Shown here: piece after piece, positions 7,842-17,303 of the stretch
Layout: each line of letters opens with the position of its first letter
Numbering within the stretch: the stretch's first letter is position 1
Source: Pseudomonas sp. GGS8
Lineage (GTDB): Bacteria > Pseudomonadota > Gammaproteobacteria > Pseudomonadales > Pseudomonadaceae
DNA: 64,000 nt
Assembly (NCBI RefSeq): GCF_024168645.1
Contig: NZ_JALJWF010000001.1
Coordinates: 3,661,501-3,725,500, forward strand
Direction: 5' to 3'
Notes under the pieces: generated by a model
What the model was told of the DNA's origin: nothing
The model's input: only the letters and a program-made list of their open reading frames with translations
The model's database searches: none
Made by a program: the position numbers and the translations under genes

Positions 7842-8597
7842 ATGAACTGGACCTGGTTTCATAAGCTCGGCTCGCCCAAATGGTTTTACGGCATCAGCGG
7901 CAAATGGCTGCCATGGCTGAGCGTCGCGGCGTTGCTGCTGATCGGCATTGGCGTGGTCTGGGGCTTGGCCTTCGCGCCGCCGGACTACCAGCAAGGCAAT
8001 AGCTTTCGAATCATCTATATCCACGTTCCCGCCGCCATGCTGGCGCAGTCGATCTACGTGATGCTGGCCGTGTGCGGCATTGTCGGGCTGGTGTGGAAAA
8101 TGAAGCTGGCCGACGTCGCCCTGCAATGCGCCGCGCCGGTCGGTGCCTGGATGACCGCGGTGGCGCTGGTTACCGGGGCGATCTGGGGCAAACCGACCTG
8201 GGGTTCATGGTGGGTCTGGGATGCGCGACTTACGTCCATGTTGATTCTGCTGTTTCTGTACTTCGGTCTTATTGCGCTGGGCAACGCCATCAGCAATCGT
8301 GACAGCGCGGCCAAGGCCTGCGCGGTGCTGGCGATTGTCGGTGTGATCAACATCCCGATCATCAAATACTCGGTGGAGTGGTGGAACACCCTGCACCAGG
8401 GCGCGACGTTCACCCTCACCGAAAGACCGGCGATGCCCGCCGAGATGTGGCTGCCACTGCTGCTGACGGTGCTGGGTTTCTACTGTTTCTTCGGCGCGGT
8501 GCTGTTGCTGCGCATGCGCCTTGAAGTGCTCAAGCGCGAAGCCCGGGCGAGTTGGGTGAAATCCGAAGTGCAGAACAGTCTGGAGGCCGCTCGATGA
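7842..8597 (+). CDS. ccmC: Heme-handling protein CcmC
   Basis: A 251-aa protein with six transmembrane helices. The tryptophan-rich heme-binding WWD stretch ([13 protein letters not shown]) lies at about residues 118-130, with conserved flanking histidines in IIYIHVPAA and NTLHQG. CcmC loads heme onto CcmE in the periplasm. The start was chosen at [10 protein letters not shown] (7842); an ATG at 7830 and a GTG at 7827 are in frame and would add 4-5 residues. The stop overlaps the ccmD start (ATGA). Confidence 0.95.
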   Translation: MNWTWFHKLGSPKWFYGISGKWLPWLSVAALLLIGIGVVWGLAFAPPDYQQGNSFRIIYIHVPAAMLAQSIYVMLAVCGIVGLVWKMKLADVALQCAAPVGAWMTAVALVTGAIWGKPTWGSWWVWDARLTSMLILLFLYFGLIALGNAISNRDSAAKACAVLAIVGVINIPIIKYSVEWWNTLHQGATFTLTERPAMPAEMWLPLLLTVLGFYCFFGAVLLLRMRLEVLKREARASWVKSEVQNSLEAAR

Positions 8598-8770
8598 GTT
8601 TCGCGTCATTCGGCGACTTTCTCGCCATGGGCCATCACGGCCTGTATGTCTGGTCAGCCTATGGCATTAGCCTGGCGGTGCTGGCCCTTAACGTGGCGGC
8701 GCCGATCCTGGCCCGCAAGCGGTATCTGCAACAAGAGGCGCGACGTCTGCGCCGGGAGAACGACCAGTGA
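8594..8770 (+). CDS. ccmD: Heme exporter small subunit CcmD
   Basis: A 58-aa single-helix protein: a short periplasmic start ([19 protein letters not shown]), one membrane helix (about residues 20-38), then a basic tail [16 protein letters not shown]. This is the usual CcmD plan; it stabilises CcmC-CcmE contact. Both ends overlap neighbours by 4 bp (ATGA with ccmC, GTGA with ccmE). Confidence 0.93.
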   Translation: MSFASFGDFLAMGHHGLYVWSAYGISLAVLALNVAAPILARKRYLQQEARRLRRENDQ

Positions 8771-9222
8771 ATCCGCTGCGTAAAAAGCGTCTTGTCATCA
8801 TTTTCGCGATCCTGGTCGGTGTCGGCGCTGCCGTCGGCCTGGCCCTGAGTGCCCTGCAGCAGAACATCAATCTGTTTTACACCCCGACCCAGATCGCCAA
8901 TGGCGAAGCCCCACAAGACACGCGCATCCGCGCAGGCGGCATGGTCGAAAAAGGTTCGCTGCAACGTTCCGGCGACTCCCTGGACGTGAAATTCATCGTC
9001 ACCGACTTCAACAAATCCGTGACCATCAGCTACCGAGGCATCCTTCCGGACCTGTTCCGCGAAGGGCAGGGTATCGTTGCCCTCGGCAAGCTCAACGCTG
9101 ACGGCGTGGTGGTGGCCGACGAAGTGCTGGCCAAGCACGACGAGAAGTACATGCCGCCGGAAGTGACCAAGGCGTTGAAAGACAGTGGTCAGTCGGCACC
9201 TACGCCAGCCAAGGAGGGCTAA
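8767..9222 (+). CDS. ccmE: Heme chaperone CcmE
   Basis: A 151-aa membrane-anchored periplasmic heme chaperone. An N-terminal signal anchor (residues 8-28) is followed by an OB-fold domain ([31 protein letters not shown]). The heme-linking His124 and the nearby Tyr128 are in the pattern [10 protein letters not shown]. The start is GTG at 8767, coupled to the ccmD stop. It accepts heme from CcmC and passes it to CcmF. Confidence 0.96.
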   Translation: MNPLRKKRLVIIFAILVGVGAAVGLALSALQQNINLFYTPTQIANGEAPQDTRIRAGGMVEKGSLQRSGDSLDVKFIVTDFNKSVTISYRGILPDLFREGQGIVALGKLNADGVVVADEVLAKHDEKYMPPEVTKALKDSGQSAPTPAKEG

Positions 9223-9225
9223 CGG

Positions 9226-11229
9226 ATGACTTCCGCACTTTTCAGTTCAGGGTTGTTCATCCCCGAACTCGGCCATCTGGCCATGATCCTGGCGCTGTGT
9301 TTCGCGCTGGTGCAGGCCGTGGTGCCGTTGCTCGGTGCCTGGCGCGGCGACCGCTTGTGGATGAGCCTGGCCCGGCCGGCCGCATGGGGACAGTTCGCTT
9401 TTTTGCTGTTTGCTTTCGGTTGCCTGACCTATGCGTTCATGGCGGACGACTTCTCCGTTGCTTATGTGGCCAGCAACTCCAACAGCGCGCTGCCGTGGTA
9501 CTACAAGTTCAGCGCCGTATGGGGCGCTCACGAAGGTTCGTTACTGTTGTGGGCGCTGATCCTCGGCGGCTGGACCTTCGCGGTATCGGTATTCTCCCGG
9601 CAGTTGCCGCAAGTGATGCTGGCTCGGGTGCTGGCGGTGATGGGCATGATCAGCACCGGTTTCCTGCTGTTTCTGATCCTGACGTCCAACCCGTTCACCC
9701 GGATCCTGCCGCAGATGCCGGCGGACGGGCGCGATCTTAATCCTCTGCTGCAAGACATCGGCCTGATTGTTCATCCGCCGATGCTGTACATGGGTTATGT
9801 CGGCTTCTCCGTGGCCTTCGCCTTCGCCATCGCCGCGCTGTTGGGCGGTCGTCTCGATGCGGCGTGGGCGCGCTGGTCACGTCCGTGGACCATCGTTGCC
9901 TGGGCCTTTCTCGGTATCGGTATCACGCTGGGTTCCTGGTGGGCCTACTACGAACTCGGCTGGGGCGGCTGGTGGTTCTGGGATCCGGTAGAAAACGCCT
10001 CCTTCATGCCTTGGCTGGTGGGCACGGCGCTGATTCACTCGTTGGCGGTCACGGAAAAACGTGGCGTGTTCAAGAGCTGGACCGTGTTGTTGGCCATCGC
10101 CGCGTTCTCGTTGAGCCTGCTGGGGACTTTCCTGGTGCGTTCCGGGGTGCTGACCTCGGTTCACGCCTTTGCCTCCGATCCTGCGCGTGGCGTGTTCATC
10201 CTGATTTTCCTGCTGTTTGTGGTCGGCGGTTCGCTGACGCTGTTCGCCTTGCGCGCTCCGGTGGTCAAGAGCCATGTCGGCTTCAACCTCTGGTCCCGGG
10301 AAACCCTGCTGCTGGGCAACAACCTGGTGCTGGTGGTGGCTGCTTCGATGATCCTGCTCGGCACCTTGTACCCGCTGATCCTTGATGCGATGACCGGCGC
10401 GAAACTGTCGGTCGGCCCGCCGTACTTCAACGCGCTGTTCATTCCGTTGATGGCGATACTGATGGCGGTGATGGCGGTCGGTATGCTGGTGCGCTGGAAA
10501 GACACCCCGGTCAAATGGCTGATGAGCATGCTGACCCCGGTGTTGCTTGGCAGCGCTGCGCTGGCCGTGGTGGCGGGCGTCGCTTACGGCGATTTCAACT
10601 GGGCGGTGTTGGCGACCTTCATGCTGGCTGCCTGGGTGTTGTTGGCCGGTGTGCGGGATATCCTCGACAAGACCCGTCACAAGGGCCTGATCAAAGGCCT
10701 GCCAACCCTGACTCGCAGCTATTGGGGCATGCAAATCGCGCATTTGGGCATTGCCGTGTGCGCGCTGGGTGTCGTGTTGTCGAGCCAGAACAGCGCCGAG
10801 CGTGATCTGCGCCTGGCACCGGGTGAGTCCATGAGCCTGGCCGGTTATCAGTTTGTATTCGAAGGCGCCAAGCACTTCGAAGGCCCGAACTTCACCTCCG
10901 ACAAGGGCACCATCCGGGTGATCCGCGACGGTAAGGAAGTCAGCGTGCTGCACCCGGAAAAACGCCTGTACACCGTGCAGAGCTCGATGATGACCGAGGC
11001 GGGGATCGACGCCGGTTTCACCCGTGATCTGTACGTCGCACTGGGCGAGCCGTTGGGCGAGGGCGCCTGGGCGGTTCGCGTGCACGTCAAACCGTTCGTG
11101 CGCTGGATCTGGTTCGGTGGGCTGCTCACAGGAGTAGGCGGGTTGTTGGCGGCGCTGGATCGCCGTTATCGAGTCAAGGTAAAAAGCCGCGTGCGTGAAG
11201 CGCTCGGCATGACGGGAGCCACCGCATGA
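9226..11229 (+). CDS. ccmF: Cytochrome c heme lyase subunit CcmF
   Basis: A 667-aa polytopic membrane protein, the core of the CcmFHI holocytochrome synthase. The WWD domain (GWGGWWFWDPVENASFMPW) lies at about residues 245-263, and the N-terminal half has the conserved block YYKFSAVWGAHEGSLLLW. A periplasmic domain around 540-620 precedes the last helix. Length is normal. It starts 3 bp after ccmE, and its stop overlaps ccmG (ATGA). Confidence 0.96.
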   Translation: MTSALFSSGLFIPELGHLAMILALCFALVQAVVPLLGAWRGDRLWMSLARPAAWGQFAFLLFAFGCLTYAFMADDFSVAYVASNSNSALPWYYKFSAVWGAHEGSLLLWALILGGWTFAVSVFSRQLPQVMLARVLAVMGMISTGFLLFLILTSNPFTRILPQMPADGRDLNPLLQDIGLIVHPPMLYMGYVGFSVAFAFAIAALLGGRLDAAWARWSRPWTIVAWAFLGIGITLGSWWAYYELGWGGWWFWDPVENASFMPWLVGTALIHSLAVTEKRGVFKSWTVLLAIAAFSLSLLGTFLVRSGVLTSVHAFASDPARGVFILIFLLFVVGGSLTLFALRAPVVKSHVGFNLWSRETLLLGNNLVLVVAASMILLGTLYPLILDAMTGAKLSVGPPYFNALFIPLMAILMAVMAVGMLVRWKDTPVKWLMSMLTPVLLGSAALAVVAGVAYGDFNWAVLATFMLAAWVLLAGVRDILDKTRHKGLIKGLPTLTRSYWGMQIAHLGIAVCALGVVLSSQNSAERDLRLAPGESMSLAGYQFVFEGAKHFEGPNFTSDKGTIRVIRDGKEVSVLHPEKRLYTVQSSMMTEAGIDAGFTRDLYVALGEPLGEGAWAVRVHVKPFVRWIWFGGLLTGVGGLLAALDRRYRVKVKSRVREALGMTGATA

Positions 11230-11762
11230 GACGTTGGTTGATGCTGTTGCCGCTGGCGATTTTTCTGGTGGTTGCTGTTTTCTTGTATCGGGGGCTGTAC
11301 CTGAACCCGGCCGAGTTGCCCTCGGCGATGATCGACAAACCATTCCCGGAGTTTTCCCTGCCCTCGGTACAGGGCGAAAAAAACCTGACCAGAGCAGACA
11401 TTCTGGGTAAACCGGCACTGGTCAATGTATGGGGCACCTGGTGCATTTCCTGCCGGGTCGAGCACCCGGTGTTGAACAAACTGGCCGAGAAGGGCGTGGT
11501 GATCTACGGCATCAACTACAAGGACACCAATGCAGACGCCTTGAAGTGGCTGGCCGAGTTCCATAACCCGTATCAACTGGACGTCCGTGACGATGAAGGC
11601 ACCTTGGGCCTGAACCTCGGCGTGTACGGCGCACCGGAAACCTTCTTCATTGACGCCAAGGGCATCATCCGCGACAAATTCGTCGGGGTGATCGACGAGC
11701 AAGTCTGGCGCGAAAAACTGGCGGCCAAGTATCAGGCGCTGGTCGACGAGGCCAAGCCATGA
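11226..11762 (+). CDS. ccmG: Thiol:disulfide interchange protein CcmG (DsbE)
   Basis: A 178-aa thioredoxin-fold protein anchored by an N-terminal helix (residues 4-22). The redox pair is Cys73 and Cys76 in WGTWCISCRVEHP, followed by the CcmG-type acidic and GVYGAPETFFID (cis-Pro) segments. It keeps apocytochrome CXXCH cysteines reduced, taking electrons from DsbD. Overlaps both ccmF and ccmH by 4 bp. Confidence 0.96.
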   Translation: MRRWLMLLPLAIFLVVAVFLYRGLYLNPAELPSAMIDKPFPEFSLPSVQGEKNLTRADILGKPALVNVWGTWCISCRVEHPVLNKLAEKGVVIYGINYKDTNADALKWLAEFHNPYQLDVRDDEGTLGLNLGVYGAPETFFIDAKGIIRDKFVGVIDEQVWREKLAAKYQALVDEAKP

Positions 11763-12232
11763 AGCGCTGGATTGCCGCCGTTGTTCTGGGGTTGAGCATG
11801 GCCGGTGTGGCCCACGCGGCCATCGATACTTATGAGTTCGCCAAAGAGGGCGATCGCGAGCGTTTTCGCGAGCTGACCAAAGAGCTGCGTTGCCCCAAGT
11901 GCCAGAATCAGGACATCGCCGATTCCAACGCACCGATCGCCGCCGACCTGCGCAAAGAGATTTTCCGCATGCTCGGCGAGGGCAAGGACAACCAGCAGAT
12001 CATCGACTTCATGGTCGACCGCTACGGTGATTTCGTCCGCTACAAGCCTGCCCTCAACGCCAAGACCGCATTGCTCTGGTTCGGCCCGGCCGGCCTGCTG
12101 CTGGGCGGTTTTGTGATCATTGCCGTGATCGTCCGCCGTCGTCGCGTGCAACGCGCCGACAGCCCGGACGGGCTTTCTTTAGATGAGCGTGAGCGCCTCG
12201 ACCACCTGTTGGATAAAACCAAGCATGATTGA
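11759..12232 (+). CDS. ccmH: Cytochrome c maturation protein CcmH (short type)
   Basis: A 157-aa protein with a cleavable signal (residues 1-20), a small periplasmic domain with the redox motif RCPKCQ (Cys45, Cys48), then a transmembrane helix (about 105-125) and a cytoplasmic tail. It corresponds to the N-terminal half of E. coli CcmH; the TPR half is the separate gene ccmI downstream, as in other pseudomonads. It takes part in thioreduction of the apocytochrome. Its last 8 bp overlap the start of ccmI. Confidence 0.95.
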   Translation: MKRWIAAVVLGLSMAGVAHAAIDTYEFAKEGDRERFRELTKELRCPKCQNQDIADSNAPIAADLRKEIFRMLGEGKDNQQIIDFMVDRYGDFVRYKPALNAKTALLWFGPAGLLLGGFVIIAVIVRRRRVQRADSPDGLSLDERERLDHLLDKTKHD

Positions 12233-13427
12233 TTTCTGGCTCGCTGCAGGTCTGCTGCTTCTGGTAGCCCTGAGTTTTTTGCTGATCCCCGTTCTGCGTG
12301 ATCGTCGCGCCCAGCTTGAAGAAGATCGTACGGCGCTCAACGTCGCGCTGTATCAGGAGCGCGTGGCTGAGTTGCAGACTCAGCAGGAAGAAGGCGTACT
12401 CAACGCCGAACAAATGGATGCCGGCCGCGCCGAAGCCGCCCGTGAACTGCTGGCCGACACCGAAGGCGTCGAGGCACCGCGAGTGTCGCGTCTGGGCAAA
12501 CCATTGCCATTGCTGGCGGCGATTCTGGTGCCGGTGCTGGGCCTTGGGCTGTACCTGCATTTCGGTGCCAGCGACAAAGTCGAGCTGACCCGCGAGTTCG
12601 CCCAGGCGCCGCAGTCGATGGAAGAAATGACCCGTCGCCTGGAGCGTGCGGTGGCCGCCCAACCGGACTCGGCCGAAGGTCTGTACTTCCTCGGCCGTAC
12701 TTACATGGCTCAGGACCGCCCTGGCGATGCGGCGAAGATCTTCGAACGCACCGTGAACCTGGCCGGTCGCCAGCCGGAACTGCTCGGGCAGTGGGCTCAG
12801 GCTCAATACTTTGCCGATGGCAAAAAGTGGTCGGACAAGGTCCAGAGCCTGACCGACGAAGCGCTGAAAGCCGATCCGAAGGAAGTCACCAGTCTCGGTC
12901 TGCTGGGCATCGCGGCCTTTGAAGGCGAGCGTTATCAGGACGCCATTGACTACTGGAATCGCCTGCTGGTGCAACTGCCACCGGATGACCAATCCCGTGT
13001 TGCGCTGCAAGGCGGCATCGCTCGGGCCGCCGAGAAGCTTGAAGCCAGCGGCGGCAAGGTTGCCCAGGCGCCTGCGGCCAAAGCTGCAGCAATGCTCAAG
13101 GTGCATGTCGATCTTGCTCCGGACTTGAAAGCCAAGGTCCAGCCCGGCGACAGCGTGTTCATCTTCGCCCGCGCCATCTCCGGCCCGCCCGCACCGCTGG
13201 CCGCCAAGCGTCTGACGGTCGCCGACTTGCCGGCAACCGTCGAGCTGGGCGATGCCGATGCAATGATGCCCCAGTTGAAACTGTCGAACTTCTCTGAAGT
13301 CCAACTAGTTGCGCGCATCTCCCGCGCCGGCAAGCCGACTGCCGGCGAGTGGATCGGTCGTAGCCAACCCTTGGCCACCAGCACCACCGCGCCACAAAAA
13401 CTGACCATCGACAGCCCGGATAAATAA
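12225..13427 (+). CDS. ccmI: Apocytochrome c chaperone CcmI (CycH)
   Basis: A 400-aa membrane protein: N-terminal helix [20 protein letters not shown], a cytoplasmic loop (about 25-90), a second helix (about 93-112), then a periplasmic TPR region ([29 protein letters not shown] and following) and a C-terminal beta-rich domain. CcmI binds the C-terminal helix of apocytochromes and delivers them to CcmF. The ATG at 12225 was chosen over one 42 bp upstream because it begins the conserved helix and overlaps the ccmH end. Confidence 0.94.
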   Translation: MIDFWLAAGLLLLVALSFLLIPVLRDRRAQLEEDRTALNVALYQERVAELQTQQEEGVLNAEQMDAGRAEAARELLADTEGVEAPRVSRLGKPLPLLAAILVPVLGLGLYLHFGASDKVELTREFAQAPQSMEEMTRRLERAVAAQPDSAEGLYFLGRTYMAQDRPGDAAKIFERTVNLAGRQPELLGQWAQAQYFADGKKWSDKVQSLTDEALKADPKEVTSLGLLGIAAFEGERYQDAIDYWNRLLVQLPPDDQSRVALQGGIARAAEKLEASGGKVAQAPAAKAAAMLKVHVDLAPDLKAKVQPGDSVFIFARAISGPPAPLAAKRLTVADLPATVELGDADAMMPQLKLSNFSEVQLVARISRAGKPTAGEWIGRSQPLATSTTAPQKLTIDSPDK

Positions 13428-13441
13428 CAGGAAACAACACC

Positions 13442-13837
13442 ATGACCGCCATCGCCCGTATCACTCTCCTCAGTATGGTTTTGGGGCTAAGCGCGTGTGC
13501 GGTCCAGCAGCCCGAGCCCACACGGCTGCCGCCAATACCGCCTTCGGGGCCGAGCACCAAACCGGCTCCAACGACGACACCGAGCAAACCGGTCAAGCCG
13601 TCCAAACCGGTGCCACGCACCTCCGCCAGCTTCGCTCCGCCACCGGGCGGCAACAGCCATTGGGATGCGAAACTCGGTGTTTACGTCCTCGACAATCAAA
13701 CCAACACCTTCTACCGCCAGCGCACCTATTACCGCTGGAACAACGGCTGGAGCCGCTCGATCAGCCCGAACGGGCCGTGGGAAGAGACGGATATCCATGG
13801 AGTGCCGGGTGGGTTGGGCAGACAATTCGGGCAGTAA
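13442..13837 (+). CDS. Small proline-rich lipoprotein of unknown function
   Basis: A 131-aa predicted lipoprotein: signal peptide with lipobox LSAC (Cys19), then a Pro/Thr/Lys-rich linker (about residues 22-65) and a C-terminal domain rich in Trp, Tyr and Asn (YYRWNNGWSRSISPNGPWEE). No known family was recognised. It lies 14 bp after ccmI and ends at a terminator, so it may ride on the ccm transcript. Confidence 0.75.
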   Translation: MTAIARITLLSMVLGLSACAVQQPEPTRLPPIPPSGPSTKPAPTTTPSKPVKPSKPVPRTSASFAPPPGGNSHWDAKLGVYVLDNQTNTFYRQRTYYRWNNGWSRSISPNGPWEETDIHGVPGGLGRQFGQ

Positions 13838-13841
13838 ATGG

Positions 13842-13869
13842 AAACGGCGATCTGAGGATCGCCGTTTTG
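13842..13869. terminator. Terminator after the ccm operon and lipoprotein gene
   Basis: An 11-bp stem, AAACGGCGATC with GATCGCCGTTT, TGAG loop, ending in TTTT. It stands between convergent genes and could also serve the leftward PIN gene. Confidence 0.85.
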
Positions 13870-13893
13870 CTTTCTGGAGTTTATGAAAGGCGA

Positions 13894-14469
13894 TTAAAGA
13901 ATGGCCTGATAGTGGGTCAACGCCTTGCTCGACCGAGTCAGGCCTTGACGCAACAGCAGTTCGAGATAAGTGCTGACATCCATCGGCGGCATCTTTAGCT
14001 GTTTGCGTTGCCGTTGTGCTGCCGCGACAACTGCTGCCGGGTCCAGATCAAAGAGGTTATCGACGAACTCGTCAGGATGCTGGGCTTCGATGCCAAAAGG
14101 TCCCAGTGTTTCATCCGGAAAATCTTTCTGGTTAAAGGTCACGATGACACTGGCATTGCAGCGTATAGCAGCAGCCAGAACATGTCGGTCATCGACATCA
14201 GGCAGTGTTAGCCCTTCGATCAGCTTTTCGTAACCGTATACGCAAGCATCGGGTATGGCCTGATCCATCAAGTCGGACGTGCGATCCAATTGCTCTCTTG
14301 TCAGGTCTGGACGGTTTTTCAGCAGATTGCGCTTCCATTCGTTATGTATCTCCAGTGACCATCGCGCCCTGAAACGCCCGGAGAGCGCGAGCCACATCAG
14401 AAAATCTCTCAAGGGCGCGGGGTACAAAACACATGCGTCATATACAGCGGTAAAAGAGGAGTGCCTCAC
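13894..14469 (-). CDS. PIN-domain ribonuclease, probable toxin
   Basis: A 191-aa PIN-domain protein, a Mg-dependent ribonuclease fold common to VapC-type toxins. The acidic set is visible: Asp11 in VYDACVLYP, Glu44 in IHNEW, Asp93/Asp94 in LPDVDDRHVLAAAI, and Asp116 in TFNQKDFP. It starts with GTG at 14469, overlapping the stop of the upstream HTH gene (GTGA), the coupling expected of an antitoxin-toxin pair. It is longer than classic VapC (about 130 aa), with a C-terminal helical extension. Confidence 0.87.
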   Translation of the reverse strand: MRHSSFTAVYDACVLYPAPLRDFLMWLALSGRFRARWSLEIHNEWKRNLLKNRPDLTREQLDRTSDLMDQAIPDACVYGYEKLIEGLTLPDVDDRHVLAAAIRCNASVIVTFNQKDFPDETLGPFGIEAQHPDEFVDNLFDLDPAAVVAAAQRQRKQLKMPPMDVSTYLELLLRQGLTRSSKALTHYQAIL

Positions 14470-14933
14470 TCGTATCCTGTCCTTAACGCTTGTGCCTGCT
14501 CGGCGAGAAGCGTCATTGCTTGCTCGCTGGCTATGTCGCGCCGGGTTTTATAGTCCATCAAATCGGCAAAGCGCACACGTCGGTGCTTGCCGGTTTTGTG
14601 GTAGGACAACTCACCGGACTCCAGCAGTTTGATCAGGTGCGGGCGTGAGACATTGAGCAAGTCCGCCGCTTCCTGGGTGGTCAGTTCAGCGTGAACCGGG
14701 ACCACTTTGACGGCGTTGCCTGCAGCGAGCTCTGCCAAGATGTCGACAAGCAACCGAAGCGCTGAGGTGGGAAGTTCGACGCTGTGTGCTTCATTCTGCT
14801 CATCGAAAATCTGGATGTGCTGAGTTTCGAATTGGGTGGCGAGGTAGGCAGCCAAGGCGCGCTGACCTTCGATAGCGGCCTGGACCTCACGCTCCATGGG
14901 CAGGTTGAGGGGGGGATGGATAACTGGTGACAT
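14466..14933 (-). CDS. HTH (excisionase-type) DNA-binding protein, probable antitoxin
   Basis: A 155-aa protein with an N-terminal helical region (about 10-75) and a MerR/excisionase-like helix-turn-helix at residues 84-127 (LTTQEAADLLNVSRPHLIKLLESG, then HRRVRFADLMDY). The start at MSPVIHPPLN was chosen because GGAAAG lies just upstream; a longer frame adds 17 unlikely residues. It is the first gene of a two-gene unit with the PIN gene. Neutralisation of the PIN protein and autoregulation are inferred from this arrangement. Confidence 0.84.
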   Translation of the reverse strand: MSPVIHPPLNLPMEREVQAAIEGQRALAAYLATQFETQHIQIFDEQNEAHSVELPTSALRLLVDILAELAAGNAVKVVPVHAELTTQEAADLLNVSRPHLIKLLESGELSYHKTGKHRRVRFADLMDYKTRRDIASEQAMTLLAEQAQALRTGYE

Positions 14934-15056
14934 GATGCTTTCCAATATTCTGAATAATCGATATTGGAAGGCTATTCGAATCAAACGAAAATCGCAATAA
15001 ACGAAACGACCGGCTTTTCAGCTCCTTATGCAAGTCGCGTTAGTGCTGGAAATCGG

Positions 15057-15145
15057 GTGTGTGGGCTTGCTCGTGAAGGCGGTGTGACATTTGGCAGAGA
15101 TGTCGACTGACTTGGCGCTTTCGCGGGCAAGCCCGCTCACACAGG
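15057..15145. repeat. Degenerate REPIN
   Basis: A decayed arm (GTGGGCTTGCTCGTGAA, 15061-15077) and a better preserved arm (TTCGCGGGCAAGCCCGCTCA, 15120-15139) in opposite orientation, about 40 bp apart. It lies in the gap between the antitoxin promoter and the end of the leftward MFS gene. Confidence 0.75.
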
Positions 15146-15169
15146 GGCTTACGTTTGTTCACGATGCTT

Positions 15170-16384
15170 CTAACGTTGTTGCACCGCCGCCAGTGCCGGC
15201 TTCTCCGACACACTCAAAAACCGCAACAACGCCAGCAACGGAAACACGCTACCGACAATCACGATCCACAACCAGCCACCGTGTTCGTACACCGCACTGG
15301 CCACCGATGAGCCGAACGCGCCGCCGATGAAGATGCTGGTCATGTACAGCGCATTCAGACGGCCGCGGCTCTTGGCGTCGAGGGTGTAGACGGCGCGCTG
15401 GCCGAGGACCATGTTCATTTGCACGCAGAAATCCAGCACCACGCCCGTCACGGCCAGGCCGATGACACTGTAGGCCGGGTGGATGAAGGCCGGCAGGAAG
15501 CTCAGGCTGGCGAACAGCATCGCCAGTAGTGAGGCGAGGCGGGTGTGGCCGGCATCGGCCAGTCGACCGGCGATGGGCGCGGCAATCGCGCCGATGGCTC
15601 CCACCAGGGCGAAGATCGCGATCTGGGTTTGCGACAAGCCATGATTGCGCGCCAGTTCCAGCGGCACGGCGGTCCAGAACAGGCTGAACGTGGCGAACAT
15701 GCAACCCTGATAAAACGCCCGCTGACGCAACACCGGTTGCTGGCGCAGCAGTGTCCAGAGTGAGCCCAGTAACTGGCCATAAGAGGCGCTGTGATCAGGC
15801 TGGCGCTTGGGCACCGTCAGGGCCAGGACGACGCTGATCGCCGCCATCAACACCGAGGCGATGACGAACATCGCGCGCCAGCCGAAGTGGTCCGCCACTA
15901 CGCTGGACACCGGCCGTGCCAGCAGAATCCCCAGCAGCAGACCGCCCATGATTCCGCCGACCACGCGGCCGCGCGACGCTTCCGGCGTCAGGTGGGCGGC
16001 CAGCGGAATCAGGATCTGCACCGACACCGAACTGAACCCCACCAACAACGAGACCAGCAGAAAAACGTTTGGCTGATCGGTGAACGCTGCGCCCAGCAGA
16101 CTGGCAATCGCCACCACGGTGGTGATGATCATCAAGCGGCGGTTTTCCAGCAGATCACCCAGTGGCACCAGGAAGAACAGGCCGAGCGCGTAACCAATTT
16201 GCGTCAGCGAAACGATCAGGCTGGCCATGGTGTCGGTCAGGCCGATGTCCGGCGCGATCAGGCCGATGATCGGCTGGGCGTAGTAGATGTTGGCGACGAT
16301 CGCGCCACAGCAGAAGGCAAAGAGCAGCACCATCCCTCGGGTCATTGTCGCGGCACCGTGGGGCACCTGAGTCGCTGAATTCAT
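15170..16384 (-). CDS. MFS transporter (drug/metabolite efflux type)
   Basis: A 404-aa protein with about 12 hydrophobic helices and the MFS loop 2-3 pattern GDLLENRRLM. The start FAFCCGAIVANIYYAQPIIG is typical of a widespread proteobacterial MFS efflux subfamily related to YgaY-like proteins. No substrate can be read from the sequence. It is a single-gene unit transcribed leftward, and no regulator gene is adjacent. Confidence 0.85.
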   Translation of the reverse strand: MNSATQVPHGAATMTRGMVLLFAFCCGAIVANIYYAQPIIGLIAPDIGLTDTMASLIVSLTQIGYALGLFFLVPLGDLLENRRLMIITTVVAIASLLGAAFTDQPNVFLLVSLLVGFSSVSVQILIPLAAHLTPEASRGRVVGGIMGGLLLGILLARPVSSVVADHFGWRAMFVIASVLMAAISVVLALTVPKRQPDHSASYGQLLGSLWTLLRQQPVLRQRAFYQGCMFATFSLFWTAVPLELARNHGLSQTQIAIFALVGAIGAIAAPIAGRLADAGHTRLASLLAMLFASLSFLPAFIHPAYSVIGLAVTGVVLDFCVQMNMVLGQRAVYTLDAKSRGRLNALYMTSIFIGGAFGSSVASAVYEHGGWLWIVIVGSVFPLLALLRFLSVSEKPALAAVQQR

Positions 16385-16614
16385 AACGTGGGCTCGCTGA
16401 ACAAGAGAAATTGAGCAGAGGCTAATGGGCTGGCTAGAGCGGCGGAAGAGGGTTTGGAGTGATAGTAATCATTCCTTTGCGCAATGAGCGGCGCAGGTGT
16501 GAACGGTCTGCGGATGAATCTGTGCCCGACCAGCGGGATCCGATGATACATTCACTCTTCTTCGATAGCGTGCTTATGTTCTCTTTCGTTCCATAAACCG
16601 GAAGGCACTTCAAC

Positions 16615-17247
16615 ATGAATGCGATGTTCCGTCACCTGACCCGCGGGGCTTCAGTTGTTACCCTGATCAGCTTGTTTACGGTAGGTCTTGTTCAGGCCGC
16701 CGATGTGCCGCCGGGCATGCGTATCGGTGTGCGCGGAGAGATTACCGGCATCAGCGCCGACGTTATGAAAGTCCACGTCAATAGCGGCGAAAACGTGGTG
16801 ATCAACCTGACCAAAGACACCAAAATCCGCGCCGTCAGCCTGGCCAATATCGAAGACATCAAGCCCGGCAGCTACATCGGCTCGGCTGCCGTGCCGCAGG
16901 AGGATGGCACGCTCAAGGCGCTGGAAGTCCACGTCTTCCCGCCGGAGCTGGCCGGCAGCGGTGACGGCCATCGGCCTTTTGATTTGGTCAAGGGCAGCAG
17001 CATGACCAATGGCAGCGTAGGCGATCTGGTGGTCAGCAATGGCCGGGTTCTGACCGTCAACTATAAAGGCGGCCAACAAACAATTCTGGTGCCGGAGGAT
17101 GTGCCGATCGTCAATCTGGTGCCGGGGGATCGCAGCTTGCTAAAAGCGGGTGTGAAGATCGTGACGTTTGTGACCCAGAGTGCCGATGGGACACTGACTG
17201 CTCAATCCATTTCGGCCGGCAAGGACGGCGTGACACCGCCGATGTAG
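16615..17247 (+). CDS. Periplasmic protein, DUF5666-like
   Basis: A 210-aa protein with a signal peptide (residues 1-28, ending VQAAD). The mature part has repeated beta-strand segments of the type VRGEITGISADVMKVHV and VVSNGRVLTVNYKGGQQTI, resembling small OB-like domains as in DUF5666. A GGAAGG ribosome site lies upstream of the ATG. Function unknown. It ends at a strong terminator. Confidence 0.72.
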   Translation: MNAMFRHLTRGASVVTLISLFTVGLVQAADVPPGMRIGVRGEITGISADVMKVHVNSGENVVINLTKDTKIRAVSLANIEDIKPGSYIGSAAVPQEDGTLKALEVHVFPPELAGSGDGHRPFDLVKGSSMTNGSVGDLVVSNGRVLTVNYKGGQQTILVPEDVPIVNLVPGDRSLLKAGVKIVTFVTQSADGTLTAQSISAGKDGVTPPM

Positions 17248-17260
17248 CGGTATCCCACAA

Positions 17261-17288
17261 AAAAGGCGACCTTCACAGGTCGCCTTTT
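17261..17288. terminator. Bidirectional terminator
   Basis: A 12-bp perfect stem (AAAAGGCGACCT with AGGTCGCCTTTT) and TCAC loop between the DUF5666-like gene and the leftward sbp gene; both strands end in a T-run. Confidence 0.93.
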
Positions 17289-17303
17289 GATTGAGTTCAG
17301 GAA

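Noticed and set aside
16450..16476. Fur-box-like sequence before the MFS gene
   Set aside because: TGATAGTAATCATT matches only about 11 of 19 consensus positions, and neither neighbour is an iron gene.
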